Shown here in pieces: positions 15,401 through 23,723 of a stretch of DNA of 30,123 nt (within the stretch, counting starts at the first letter, position 1; every line of letters starts with the position of its first letter). Under the pieces are notes generated by a model. It had not been told where the DNA came from, did not search any database, and saw only the letters and a program-made list of their open reading frames with translations. The DNA is from a virus, in the IMG/VR virus record IMGVR_UViG_3300007511_000091, positions 1 through 30,123 of that record; one strand, 5' to 3'. The position numbers and the translations under genes are program-made.

Positions 15401-17284
15401 CATCGCAACTTTTTCTGCGTTATTTGTTGTAACAATTTCTAATATACCAGTCTTACCACTTGCGTCAAATGATAATGCAGAAGCGTTATTATCAACTAAA
15501 TCTACATCCGTAGCTTGTCCAGTTAAAGTTACATCCCCAGTAGAAGTTAATCCAGCAAAAGTTGGTGATGCATCACTTGATAAGTCTTGGTTGACTACTG
15601 AGTTTGCTTCAATACTAAGTGTTTTTACACCACCTGCTGTATTTTGTCCAATAGTAGTACCATAGACAGCTGAACCACTAATGGTTCCATCAGAAGTTAT
15701 ATTACCAACGTCTGCTATTGTGCCAAAAGTTACATTGGCGTCCGTAGTTAAATCTTGATTTACAGTTGAATTGGCCTCAATACTGATTGTCTTCAAACCA
15801 GTAGCTGTATTTTGACCGAGTGTTGTTCCGTAGACGGCTGAACCACTAACCGTACCCGTTGAGGTAACATTACCAACACCCAAAGTACCTAAAGTGGCGT
15901 CTGCATCTGTAGATAAATCTTGGTTTATAATTGAATTTGCTTCTATCGTAATGGTTTTCAATCCATCTGTACGATTTTGTCCAATAGTAGTTCCATAAAT
16001 TGCTGAACCACTAATAGTACCCGTTGAGGTTAAGTTTGTTGCCGATAGTGTAGCTCCACTAAATGATAAATCACTATCCTCAGATAAAAGACCATTAGCA
16101 CCATATATAGCCACTCTACCATCAGTTTGACTATCTGCTGTTAAAGTACTTGCTCTAAATCCATGTGCTCCAATATCTAAATTACCACCTGCTGTCAATG
16201 AGGTTATTCCATCTACAGTTCCACCATCAATATCTACAGAAGTAAAAATACCATTTGATGCAGAAACAGTTGAACCTGTAATATTAGTAAGATTAGCACT
16301 TCCACCATCAATATCTACTGTACCGAAAATACCACTTGATGCAGATACTACTGAACTCGTAACATTTGTAAAGTTAGCTGTTGTTTCTGAACCAAGGCCT
16401 ATCGGTACTCCATCAATAGTACCACCATTAATGTCTACTGTGGTAATAGTTCCTAAATCTGCTACAGTATTTCCAGCATTTGTCCAATTACCAATAATTT
16501 CATCTGTAGTAATTGCTCCAAATGAACCAGTTGATGTGGATGAACCACTAATGTTTCCGTCACTAAAAATATTACCACTTGCATAAATATCAGAACCAGT
16601 GATATGTCCACTTGAAGAAATACTTGTATTACCTACAAGTGTTGTAAATGTACCTGCGGCTGCCGATTCTCCACCAATAACTGCCCCATCAACTTCACCA
16701 TTATTAACATAAACTGTTACTGGATCTCCATCAGTACCAAGTTGGTCAATATAACCTATTCCATTTACATAAATATCTTTCCATTGTTGTGAGGCTTTAC
16801 CTAAGTCAAACGCGTTATCATTATTTGGAATTAATGAAGATGATACTTCAGCCTCAAACACCAAATCATCAGTATCTGCATCACCAAGTGTAATTTGACC
16901 ACCAAGTGTCAAATCACCAGTTACTTTAGCATTACCTTGTATATGTAGTGAAGAACCACTTATAATTGAACCACTAACATTTGCAACAATACCAGTTGAA
17001 CCACTTGTAAATATAACACCATCTTCATCTGCCTTGATTTGTTGTAAAATAGTTCCGTCAGGTCTTACAAAATTTATAGAGGAAGTTGCAACATATATTT
17101 CTTGCCAAACATTAGAAGTACTACCTAAATCATAAGTTTGTGTTGAAGATGGTACAAAATCAGCACTTGCAGTAATTTTACTTGTACTTTGATTAAGTGC
17201 TAATATAGAACCAGTTGATTCAGATGTAATCCCTTTAGGGTTGTGTAATTCAGCGTTAGTTAACGCACTATGTAGTTTAGCCAT
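12434..17284 (-). CDS. Giant tail fibre protein with C-terminal S74 intramolecular chaperone
   Basis: A 1616-aa fibre protein, very rich in Ser, Thr, Gly, Ala and Asp, built of short beta-strand repeats with recurrent xxGTISGSxxYGTT, GGTIDGxxI and VTSTGT motifs. It holds five copies of a roughly 45-aa module containing YGTTIGQNRTDGLKTITIE. A module near the N-terminus (WKDIYVNGIGYIDQLGTDGD) is shared with the 1219-aa fibre. The C-terminus (residues 1515-1616) is a Peptidase S74 / intramolecular chaperone domain: SDMNLKENI with the Ser-Asp cleavage motif, GVEYDWK, VGVLAQEVEAVIPELV, VDYNKLVPVLIESIKEL, then a coiled-coil end. Such domains trimerise the fibre and then cut themselves off. It may be the distal host-binding fibre; the receptor-binding tip would lie just before residue 1515. 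GAGGAA precedes the start. Confidence 0.9.
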   Translation of the reverse strand: MAKLHSALTNAELHNPKGITSESTGSILALNQSTSKITASADFVPSSTQTYDLGSTSNVWQEIYVATSSINFVRPDGTILQQIKADEDGVIFTSGSTGIVANVSGSIISGSSLHIQGNAKVTGDLTLGGQITLGDADTDDLVFEAEVSSSLIPNNDNAFDLGKASQQWKDIYVNGIGYIDQLGTDGDPVTVYVNNGEVDGAVIGGESAAAGTFTTLVGNTSISSSGHITGSDIYASGNIFSDGNISGSSTSTGSFGAITTDEIIGNWTNAGNTVADLGTITTVDINGGTIDGVPIGLGSETTANFTNVTSSVVSASSGIFGTVDIDGGSANLTNITGSTVSASNGIFTSVDIDGGTVDGITSLTAGGNLDIGAHGFRASTLTADSQTDGRVAIYGANGLLSEDSDLSFSGATLSATNLTSTGTISGSAIYGTTIGQNRTDGLKTITIEANSIINQDLSTDADATLGTLGVGNVTSTGTVSGSAVYGTTLGQNTATGLKTISIEANSTVNQDLTTDANVTFGTIADVGNITSDGTISGSAVYGTTIGQNTAGGVKTLSIEANSVVNQDLSSDASPTFAGLTSTGDVTLTGQATDVDLVDNNASALSFDASGKTGILEIVTTNNAEKVAMSAGMTIEGYMTASGGISGSTGHFTEIKHNTDTGLHQLTLNEDLTVSDGQNIVLTGAGQENTLTMNESLTIGDGNSGTLTYSGASKTLTVEDSATVDQDLTKDADVQFASATLTGTLTAQEIIVSSSVSYITASFASGSNILGDSTDDTHKVTGSLQITGSGDIVGNFTVGTDSAYTLGASGTQWSNVFTDNVTLDGQGRIDLDDDLDTSIRASADDVITFEAAGADQLHIKDGTIEPETNDDIALGTTSKMFSDLFLGNGGVINFNNGNMSIAHVAGRIDIDGGELRNDGLISGSSALWIGDGSSYMSSSVGNLELTGNIVGVGNITSTGTITGSAVYGTTLGQNRTDGLKTITIEANSTVNQDLTTDASPTFAGVDFSDGNIANVGDIDADSISIADAASGLDINFGGNTTKNKITLGHNLADALSFISGSTKQITFITTAGSTQLDVNVNSTFNGTTIADLGTVTTADIDGGTIDGATIATSDVTVGSGKTLNVSAGTLTTSAAQNEAIMEGAGADIDIGAYDLRAATITPDGLTSGRVVFAGANGVLSDDSDLTFSVDTLTATKLGAFQAAGAIDFDSQNMTNVDIDSGTIDGVSNVNSTGTITGSAVYGNTIGQNRIDGLKTITIEANSTVNQDLTTDAAPTFAGLTSTGDIVLTGQATDIDLIDNTAAALTFDAGAGGTSVLTIDTSNSAERIVINGDVSASGDFRSISTSTGSFGHLDVDTISGSGTVATLASATLSETPLAVGSGGTGTDSLANKAVLISQDSGTDTVNTAVMGTNGQILVGGDSGPAVMEASTIAGTGIDAATGDGTVALSTSAAQTGISSIYNTSLKVGRDASGDWIDFGTDDNIKVYLNNVEEFRLASGGTFHADGDVVAFSSTVASDMNLKENITDMKYGLDTVMQLRGVEYDWKRKDRGHDVGVLAQEVEAVIPELVKEQQGLNGRGKFKSVDYNKLVPVLIESIKELNAKVESLQLLNEIDELKD
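13456..13597 (-). repeat. Fibre module copy (YGxTIGQN type), nearest C-terminus
   Basis: Encodes SAVYGNTIGQNRIDGLKTI followed by VNQDLTTDAAPTFAG. It is one of nine copies across three fibre genes, and here Thr is replaced by Asn in YGNT. Confidence 0.85.
14275..14421 (-). repeat. Fibre module copy (YGTTLGQN type)
   Basis: Encodes SAVYGTTLGQNRTDGLKTI followed by VNQDLTTDASPTFAG. It is a single copy in the middle of the 1616-aa fibre. Confidence 0.85.
15551..16030 (-). repeat. Three near-tandem fibre module copies
   Basis: Three copies of the 45-aa module lie in series at about 15551-15695, 15722-15865 and 15885-16030, spaced by short linkers. They encode YGTTIGQNTAGGVKT, YGTTLGQNTATGLKT and YGTTIGQNRTDGLKT. 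The DNA copies are similar but not identical, consistent with an old duplication kept in register or homogenised by recombination. Confidence 0.85.
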
Positions 17285-17325
17285 TGAAATTCCTCATATA
17301 TATTAAATATTTCATTACCATAATT

Positions 17326-17745
17326 TTATTCTTCAAAAAATATAAGTTCACCTGAATTTGTGGTTACAAAATTGACATTAAGTATGGTTAAAGTATCCGA
17401 ACCATCACTTGTTACCATCACAGCCTTTTCTAGTGACTGTATTGTTATTGCATTACCACCATAATCGTCTGCCTCAACTCTTCCAAACGAACCAGTTGAA
17501 GTAGATGAACCACTTATTACATTTAAACTTCCTGAAAGAGCTCCACCCCAAGAACCACTAACATCTGCTGATGTTGCGAGTCCCGTAAGATTACTACCAT
17601 CACCATAAAATGAACTTGCACTTACTTCAGATCCACTAATATTTCCCGTAGACCGAATTTCACTACCAGTTATTGCTCCTGATGTAGAAAGTGATGACAG
17701 ACTTGCATCACTACCAGATACTATGACTTTTTTCCAACTTGGCAT
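17326..17745 (-). CDS. Short fibre-like / connector protein
   Basis: A 139-aa Ser/Gly/Thr-rich protein starting MPSWKKVIVSGSDASLSSL. It contains ASSFYGDGSNLTGLA, a motif shared in looser form with the 620-aa fibre (FKGDGAGLTGLS), and SGSSTSTGSFG, shared with the 1219- and 1616-aa fibres. It ends in a short beta-rich tail (TLTILNVNFVTTNSGELIFFEE). It is likely a small fibre subunit or adaptor that trimerises with, or connects, the long fibres. The start is supported by a GGGAG box. The gap before it (17746-17854) holds an ATATTTAT-type motif and a 7-bp hairpin. Confidence 0.75.
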   Translation of the reverse strand: MPSWKKVIVSGSDASLSSLSTSGAITGSEIRSTGNISGSEVSASSFYGDGSNLTGLATSADVSGSWGGALSGSLNVISGSSTSTGSFGRVEADDYGGNAITIQSLEKAVMVTSDGSDTLTILNVNFVTTNSGELIFFEE

Positions 17746-17827
17746 TTAATATATCTCCCTACGGTTGGTAACTCTTTGTGAGCCCACTTCCTATTTCATT
17801 TAAAATAGGCCAATAAGTTTTCTGTTT

Positions 17828-17838
17828 AATAAATATCA
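17828..17838 (-). promoter_or_regulatory. Candidate promoter motif before 139-aa fibre gene
   Basis: The minus strand reads TGATATTTATT, sharing TGATATTTAT with the sites upstream of gp13 and gp19. It lies about 83 bases before the start codon in a 109-base gap, one of the longer gaps in the fibre block. Confidence 0.35.
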
Positions 17839-17854
17839 TAAAATTCACTTTTAA

Positions 17855-19717
17855 TTACTCCACTCTTATCCATATGTCGTCTGTAGTGGTGTTTACCCAT
17901 TGTTCACCGACACCATAAGAACCTGAAGTGGTATCAGGATTATGGTTTGCCGTTACTGTCGTGGTAACGTATGCAGTTGGTGTTACCGCAGTTCCATCTG
18001 CTGCAACTCCTTTAGCAACTGCCCATCTTTCATCTTGTGTGTCGTGATATATAGCAGAACCACTATCTGCTGCTGAACCACTCTGTACAATCAAACCACC
18101 ATCAACATTTGATGCTGCTGAACCAGTTGCTGTAAACACGAAAGCATCTTGAACTGTCAGATTCGTGGTGGATAATGTAGTGGTATCACCTTGTACTGTT
18201 AAATCTCCAGTCAAGGTTAAATCTGCAAACGTGGGATTTGCATCAGTCGTTAAATCTTGGTTTACCGTTGAGTTAGATTCAATTGTAATAGTTTTCAGTC
18301 CATCAGTTCTATTTTGTCCGATTGTTGTACCGTATACAGAAGAACCACTAACTATTCCAGTAGAAGTTACATTACCAAAACTTACATTATCTGAAGTTCC
18401 AACTCCGATTGAAGTTCTTAATGTTGCTCCACTCTCTGCTACTGGGTCTGTTGTTCCATCACCAACTATCATTTCACCATCGGCGAGAACTGCCATCGCA
18501 GTTACTGCACTTGTTCCACTACCAAGTAGAACACCACCATCAGTTAATGTACTTGCTCCTGTTCCACCATGAGCAACTGCTAAATCTGTTACTAATGTGG
18601 CTGATTCTGCTGTAAGAGCACCACTTGAACTTATTATTGAACCTGTTATCGCTGCAAATTGTACATTTGCATCGGTTGTTAAATCTTGGTTTACTACTGA
18701 GTTTGACTCAATCGTTATAGTTTTCAATCCGTCAGTTCTATTCTGTCCTATCGTAGTTCCATAAATTGCTGAACCACTAATCGTACCTTTTGAAGTTATA
18801 TTACCACCTAAATCGGCTGTAGATGCACTAATATTTCCATTACTACCACTTATATAAGTGCTTCCAAAAGAACCTACAAATATATCTTTACTACCACTAA
18901 TAGTTCCACTTGTTTCAAATCCAGCATTAAATGAACCACTTACATCATCTGCTATTTGTACTGAACTACTAACTAAAGTTGGTTTACCAGTTATATCTGC
19001 AAATGCAACTGAAACTTCTTCTGAAGATAATCCTGTTAATCCTGCACCATCACCTTTAAATGAAGATGCTGTAATTGGGCCTCTTACATCAAGACCCGTT
19101 TTTAATGTTTGTCCTACATATTGATATGCCGTCATAAATACAACTTCGTTTGATGCTGGATCGTGAGCAGAACTTAAAAATTGTAATACACCAGTTTTAT
19201 AATCAAATATATAATCATTACCAGAGACTTTATCACTTGCTTCAAGTGAACCAGTTTGATGACTTTGTGTATAAGTTGAAGATTTATAAACAACTACACC
19301 ATATCCAGGAGTAGAATCTTCTGTAGTTGCATTTGCTAATGCAGAAGTTGAATATTTAGGTGATATAAAACTTGTTTGTTGATTATCATCAATTAACTGA
19401 GCACCAATTCCACTATCGCTTCCAGTTGGACTTAAAAAGAACCAAACTTCATCATTTACATTAGAAGGTGTTAACTTATGTCTATACCAATATTTCATCA
19501 AGTTTGAACCTGATGCTTGTTGAATTGATCCGTGTTGAGAACTTCCACTAAATGGTAATCCAGTTGAAGGAATATACTGTGCTTGTGTGTAAATTTCTTC
19601 TTCTCTTAAATCAAGAACATTAGTAAACGATTCTTGTGCAGTCGTAAATGTGTTATGCGTATATCTTCTTGACGCTAACAGTCTACTTGATTTTGAACCT
19701 GAATCTATAAATCCCAT
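17855..19717 (-). CDS. Tail fibre protein (620 aa) with two shared fibre modules
   Basis: The N-terminal 210 residues are a distinct, less repetitive domain (SRLLASRRYTHNTFTTAQES, then MKYWYRHKLTPSNVNDEVWF and FDYKTGVLQFLSSAHDP), probably the attachment or structural head. Residues about 215-500 are Ser/Thr/Gly repeats with two copies of the YGTTIGQN module and a GGVLLGSGTSAVTAM-EMIVGDG-AESGATLRTSIGVGT module shared with the 1219-aa fibre. The C-terminal part (GDTTTLSTTNLTVQDAFVF, later VDGGLIVQSGS, YGVGEQWVNTTTDDIWIRVE) resembles the short knob-like ends of marine phage fibres. There is no S74 chaperone. A GAGAGAG box precedes the ATG; the gene begins 8 bases after its neighbour's stop, so the two are co-transcribed. 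Confidence 0.85.
   Translation of the reverse strand: MGFIDSGSKSSRLLASRRYTHNTFTTAQESFTNVLDLREEEIYTQAQYIPSTGLPFSGSSQHGSIQQASGSNLMKYWYRHKLTPSNVNDEVWFFLSPTGSDSGIGAQLIDDNQQTSFISPKYSTSALANATTEDSTPGYGVVVYKSSTYTQSHQTGSLEASDKVSGNDYIFDYKTGVLQFLSSAHDPASNEVVFMTAYQYVGQTLKTGLDVRGPITASSFKGDGAGLTGLSSEEVSVAFADITGKPTLVSSSVQIADDVSGSFNAGFETSGTISGSKDIFVGSFGSTYISGSNGNISASTADLGGNITSKGTISGSAIYGTTIGQNRTDGLKTITIESNSVVNQDLTTDANVQFAAITGSIISSSGALTAESATLVTDLAVAHGGTGASTLTDGGVLLGSGTSAVTAMAVLADGEMIVGDGTTDPVAESGATLRTSIGVGTSDNVSFGNVTSTGIVSGSSVYGTTIGQNRTDGLKTITIESNSTVNQDLTTDANPTFADLTLTGDLTVQGDTTTLSTTNLTVQDAFVFTATGSAASNVDGGLIVQSGSAADSGSAIYHDTQDERWAVAKGVAADGTAVTPTAYVTTTVTANHNPDTTSGSYGVGEQWVNTTTDDIWIRVE
18223..18365 (-). repeat. 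Fibre module copy in 620-aa fibre (second in protein order)
   Basis: Encodes SSVYGTTIGQNRTDGLKTI followed by VNQDLTTDANPTFAD. It lies after the AESGATLRTSIGVGT module. Confidence 0.85.
18651..18796 (-). repeat. Fibre module copy in 620-aa fibre (first in protein order)
   Basis: Encodes SAIYGTTIGQNRTDGLKTI followed by VNQDLTTDANVQFAA. Its core is identical in protein to the second copy, although the DNA differs at many third positions. Confidence 0.85.
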
Positions 19718-19725
19718 ATCTCTCT

Positions 19726-22700
19726 CTAACTAAAGGTTAATGTAATATCATCAATGGGTGTTGGGTCACCTGTATATCTTACTATTACGTATAATTCGTT
19801 ATCATCATTATCTAAATACATACCATCACTATTTCTCATTGGAACTGTATATGTATTACTTGCAATACTACCACCTGTATTACCATATAAATCTATTGCG
19901 GAACTAAATGGATTTAAGAAATTATCATTTGCAATACTTGATGAGATTGCGTTAGCAGTTGTTTCGGAAGGATCGTATATCCTTGCTCTTGATAATTCAT
20001 TATTAGTACCACTTCCACTTGCAGAACTCTTAAATAATATCGCACAAGCTACTTTATCATTAGTTGCTGCTTTCCAATTAACCAAAGTATTATTATTAAG
20101 ATTAACCGTCATACTTGATTTTGTTCCACTTATTTGAAATCTTCTAATATAATACTTATATGTTGCACTACTATGATAATTTTCAGGATACCAATATCTA
20201 TATGTTCCACCTGGATCTACCAAATATCCTGGCTTTACCTGTAAATCATAAGTTCCTAAATGGTCTTGACTTGACGTAAAATTAGTAAACCAAGACAAAC
20301 CATTAAATCCTGTTACATCATCTGTATTTCTAATTCTAAAATCTTCACCACTAAATGTTTCGGTTGTTCCATCTAAAGCTCCACCATCATATCCTTGACT
20401 TCTTTGATAAACTGCCATTGAACCACTTGAAGCAGGTTGACCAAATGTTCCTGCATTATGATAATCATATGTATAAGTTGCTAATGTGGAACGAGAATTT
20501 GCCCTATTTCTTCCTCTCACGCCTATAGTAAATGTTGAATCACTTACCCCAGTTTGACTTACATTTTCTCCAGTAGTTCCACTCAAAGTATATATTGCAT
20601 TATGTCTATATACATCAGTTCTTGTTGGAACTGTTGATGTACTTCGTAATGTTCCTCCCGAACCAGAAGTACTAAGTACTGCATTTGCAGTTTGTATAGT
20701 TCCACCACTTGTACTTAATCCATCTACTCCAGATGTTGCTGCAACTGAACCAACTCCAACTGAACTTATGGTATCATCCGCTATTGTTGATGAATCCTTA
20801 TACATTGGATCAAATAATCCATGAACTGATGCACTTAAATGATAAGTTGCTCCTATTAAATAAGGTGCTCCACTTAAACTTCTTGATGTTGCACTTACAT
20901 AACTTTGGGTTACCGAAGTTATTCCTAATGTATTAGTTCCAATATCAGTTTCTATTTGGTCAATTGGAGCCCAAAATCTATTTTGAGATGAACCAGTATG
21001 GAATGCGAAATTACCAGATCCCGTTGCCAAACCAACTTTCAAATCGTGAAAATTATAATATCCACTTGAGGATACACTTGTAAAATCTGTTTTTGATGCG
21101 TGATATTTTCTCGTCAAAGAACCAGTCATATCAGTTCCACCTACATTTGCAAACTTACCATCTTGATATCCTGCAGGTATAACTGCTGGTTGTGTTGTAT
21201 TAATTTTTGCTAATGTCACTCCATTTGATGTACCGAAATCTGTCAATGCTACATCAAAGAAAGATTGTGATGTGTATTTATATGAAGATGATGGATTTGC
21301 TATACTACCTGTATCACTAAAAGATTGTGTTGCCATAACTCTAACATCAAGTCGAGTTGCTGCTCCAGTTGATAATCCACCCAACCCAAATAATTGAGCA
21401 TCTGCAGATGAACTAATAGTAGTTGTACTACCAGTAACAGATGTAAAATCTATTTTATAGGTTGGGCCGTTATCGTGATATACAGAAATACCACTAAATA
21501 CTGTACTGCCATCCGATACCCAATTTTTAGTAACTAAATATTTCATAGTTGCATTTGAACTATCGTAACTTTGTGGTAAATATCCATCTACCCAATCGGT
21601 ACTACCCAAATTAGTTTCAGTTGTAGTTATCGCAGATAAAGTTTTTGTATTTGGTGATGCATCTGCCACATCTAAGGAATGACTTAACACTCCTGACATA
21701 AATCTTAAAATCTCACTTACGTGAGTAGTATTATCAAAATTATTAAAATAACTACCACCTAAACTTGTTCCCCAGGGATTTGAAGTTGGATAACCATTTG
21801 TAATATTGTTTGTATAAATTGCTGTAGAACTTGAGTAAACTCCCTCTGCTTGTACATTTAAAGTACCAGATATATAATTTGAACCAGTAATATCTAAAGA
21901 ACCACTAAATACGTGTGTATCATCCATACTATCACCAAATATATTACTACCACTTGCAAAACTTTGAGTTAAATATGTTACAGAAGAACTAACGATATAA
22001 TTTTGTGCTATAACATCACCCTCTGCAACTATGTCTCCACTTGAAGTTATTCCTGCAAATGTAGGTGATGCATCAGTAGTCAAATCTTGGTTTACAACTG
22101 AATTTGCTTCTATTGTTATAGTTTTAACACCATTAGTTCTATTTTGACCAATAGTAGTTCCATAAACCGCTGAACCTGTAATAGTTCCAGTTGCAGTTAC
22201 TCCAGTAAATTGTGGGGAATCTCCTGTACCCACACCGATACTTGTTCTAAGTGTAGCACCACTCTCAGCTACTGGATCTCCACTACCATCACCAACTATC
22301 ATTTCTCCATCACCAAGTGCTGCCATAGCTGTAATTGCATCAGTTCCACTACCTAATAGAACTCCACCATCTGTGAATGTTCCAGCTCCTGTACCACCAT
22401 CTGCTACTGCAAGGTCGGTAATTCCAGTTACAGTTCCACCTGCTATTGTAGCCGTTGTAATGGTTGCTGCATCAAAATTAGCTGAAGAACCTGTAAACTC
22501 TGAACCAGAAACTTTAGTTGCCAATAAACTATCTGTAACTTTAAGATTTCCTGTAGAACCACTTATATGTGAACCACCTATATTACCTACTATAATATCT
22601 GAACTACCACTCAAAACTCCAGCAGTTGATAAATTTCCTGTTGATGTAATTGTGGAATCAAAAGTTGCTGCACCTGCTACTGATAATATATCATCAATAG

Positions 22701-23385
22701 TGGTTGTTCCACCAGCACTATCTATAGTAAGATTTCCACCCGATGTATCTATTTCTCCAGCTGCAGTTACTCCAACTTGTACATTGTCAGCAGTTACTCC
22801 TGCGAATGTAGGATTAGCATCGGTGGTAACATCTTGGTTAATTGTAGAATTTGCTTCTATTGTAATTGTTTTTACACCATCGGTTCTATTTTGTCCGATG
22901 GTTGTACCATAAACAGCAGAACCTGAAATTGTTCCTGTAGCAGTAACAAATGTAAAAGTACCAGCTGCGGCTGATTCACCACCAATAGTTACACCATCAA
23001 GTTCACCACTATTAACATAAATTGCTACTGGATCCCCATCTGTTCCAAGTTGGTCAATATAACCTATACCATTTACATAAATGTCTTTCCATTGTTTAGC
23101 TGAACTACCTATATCATAAGTATTATCTGCATCTGGTATTATACTTGAACTTAAATCTGCAGTTATAGTTATTGAATCAGTATCCGCATCACCAATTTGT
23201 ATATTACCACCAAGTGTTAAGTCACCTGTAAGAGTTGAGTTACCTGCAACCTCTAACTTACCAAAAGAACCAGTTGAGGTAGAAGAACCACTAATGTTCC
23301 CACTGGTAACTTCAATCCCACCTCGTCTAATTTTAAGTTTGTGATTGAGTTGATTTAATCCAAGTCTTTGTAGAGAATCCGCCAT
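19726..23385 (-). CDS. Long tail fibre protein (1219 aa) with large non-repetitive C-terminal region
   Basis: Residues 1-520 are Ser/Thr/Gly-rich fibre shaft. They include SGSSTSTGSFG, the WKDIYVNGIGYIDQLGTDGD module shared with the 1616-aa fibre, two YGTTIGQN modules, and the GGVLLGSGTDAITAM-AESGATLRTSIGVGT module shared with the 620-aa fibre. The remaining 700 residues are a different, aromatic-richer region (TNGYPTSNPWGTSLGG, YHASKTDFTSVSSSGYYNFH, HNAIYTLSGTTGENVS, GGTYRYWYPENYHSSATYKY) and end in DGMYLDNDDNELYVIVRYTG. This C-terminal block looks like a large folded domain set and is a good candidate for receptor or glycan binding. No S74 domain is present, so trimerisation must come from elsewhere. 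AAGGAA precedes the start. I cannot name a specific family for the C-terminal block. Confidence 0.85.
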   Translation of the reverse strand: MADSLQRLGLNQLNHKLKIRRGGIEVTSGNISGSSTSTGSFGKLEVAGNSTLTGDLTLGGNIQIGDADTDSITITADLSSSIIPDADNTYDIGSSAKQWKDIYVNGIGYIDQLGTDGDPVAIYVNSGELDGVTIGGESAAAGTFTFVTATGTISGSAVYGTTIGQNRTDGVKTITIEANSTINQDVTTDANPTFAGVTADNVQVGVTAAGEIDTSGGNLTIDSAGGTTTIDDILSVAGAATFDSTITSTGNLSTAGVLSGSSDIIVGNIGGSHISGSTGNLKVTDSLLATKVSGSEFTGSSANFDAATITTATIAGGTVTGITDLAVADGGTGAGTFTDGGVLLGSGTDAITAMAALGDGEMIVGDGSGDPVAESGATLRTSIGVGTGDSPQFTGVTATGTITGSAVYGTTIGQNRTNGVKTITIEANSVVNQDLTTDASPTFAGITSSGDIVAEGDVIAQNYIVSSSVTYLTQSFASGSNIFGDSMDDTHVFSGSLDITGSNYISGTLNVQAEGVYSSSTAIYTNNITNGYPTSNPWGTSLGGSYFNNFDNTTHVSEILRFMSGVLSHSLDVADASPNTKTLSAITTTETNLGSTDWVDGYLPQSYDSSNATMKYLVTKNWVSDGSTVFSGISVYHDNGPTYKIDFTSVTGSTTTISSSADAQLFGLGGLSTGAATRLDVRVMATQSFSDTGSIANPSSSYKYTSQSFFDVALTDFGTSNGVTLAKINTTQPAVIPAGYQDGKFANVGGTDMTGSLTRKYHASKTDFTSVSSSGYYNFHDLKVGLATGSGNFAFHTGSSQNRFWAPIDQIETDIGTNTLGITSVTQSYVSATSRSLSGAPYLIGATYHLSASVHGLFDPMYKDSSTIADDTISSVGVGSVAATSGVDGLSTSGGTIQTANAVLSTSGSGGTLRSTSTVPTRTDVYRHNAIYTLSGTTGENVSQTGVSDSTFTIGVRGRNRANSRSTLATYTYDYHNAGTFGQPASSGSMAVYQRSQGYDGGALDGTTETFSGEDFRIRNTDDVTGFNGLSWFTNFTSSQDHLGTYDLQVKPGYLVDPGGTYRYWYPENYHSSATYKYYIRRFQISGTKSSMTVNLNNNTLVNWKAATNDKVACAILFKSSASGSGTNNELSRARIYDPSETTANAISSSIANDNFLNPFSSAIDLYGNTGGSIASNTYTVPMRNSDGMYLDNDDNELYVIVRYTGDPTPIDDITLTFS
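22051..22197 (-). repeat. Fibre module copy in 1219-aa fibre (second in protein order)
   Basis: Encodes SAVYGTTIGQNRTNGVKTI followed by VNQDLTTDASPTFAG. It is preceded in protein order by the AESGATLRTSIGVGT module, the same order as in the 620-aa fibre. Confidence 0.85.
22801..22945 (-). repeat. Fibre module copy in 1219-aa fibre (first in protein order)
   Basis: Encodes SAVYGTTIGQNRTDGVKTI followed by INQDVTTDANPTFAG. It directly follows the GGESAAAGTF end of the module shared with the 1616-aa fibre. Confidence 0.85.
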
Positions 23386-23394
23386 TTAAATTCC

Positions 23395-23721
23395 TTATGT
23401 TATCTCTAATATACTTGCAAATACATCTAAATCATCATCCGCAGATGCTTGAGTTTCTAATTTATCCCCCGCTCCCAAATTAATTGGTTTCTCCAATACT
23501 ACGGTTGAATCTGCTGGTACATCAACGGTTTTCATCAAATATCTTCTTGTTTGAAAATTAGCACTTCCACTAACTGACAAATTAAACGTAGCATCATTAG
23601 TTCCATCTATGTTACTCACATACACGGCATGAACAACACCAGTTGTACTTGCGGGACAAGTATAAAGTGGTGTTATTGTCGTACTTGAACCTGTTGCTGC
23701 ACTTATAAAGGTTTGTGCCAT
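23395..23721 (-). CDS. Small beta-rich virion protein
   Basis: A 108-aa protein predicted to be a small beta sandwich: MAQTFISAATGSSTTITPLY, then TTGVVHAVYVSNIDGTNDAT, a central MKTVDVPADSTVVLEKPINL strand pair and DDDLDVFASILEIT at the end. The pattern of VVHAxYVSNxDGTN, DVPADSTxVxLxKPxNL and LExT is one I associate with small structural proteins encoded beside fibres in marine myoviruses. It may be a decoration or fibre-attachment protein; no enzymatic motif is present. It starts after a strong GGAGG box and ends 9 bases before the 1219-aa fibre gene, so it is translated with it. Confidence 0.75.
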   Translation of the reverse strand: MAQTFISAATGSSTTITPLYTCPASTTGVVHAVYVSNIDGTNDATFNLSVSGSANFQTRRYLMKTVDVPADSTVVLEKPINLGAGDKLETQASADDDLDVFASILEIT

Positions 23722-23723
23722 TA

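Noticed and set aside
15551-16030. CRISPR array or diversity-generating retroelement repeats
   Set aside because: The repeats are about 145 bases, in frame and protein-coding, with no short identical direct repeats and spacers. No reverse transcriptase or template/variable repeat pair was seen.
22373-22912. Plus-strand open frame of 179 codons opposite the 1219-aa fibre gene (and similar ones at 13080-13493, 13926-14315, 18165-18572)
   Set aside because: They lie exactly opposite Ser/Thr/Gly-rich repeats, whose codons rarely give stops on the other strand. They have low-complexity Pro/Val/Ser composition, no ribosome-binding sites and no recognisable domain.
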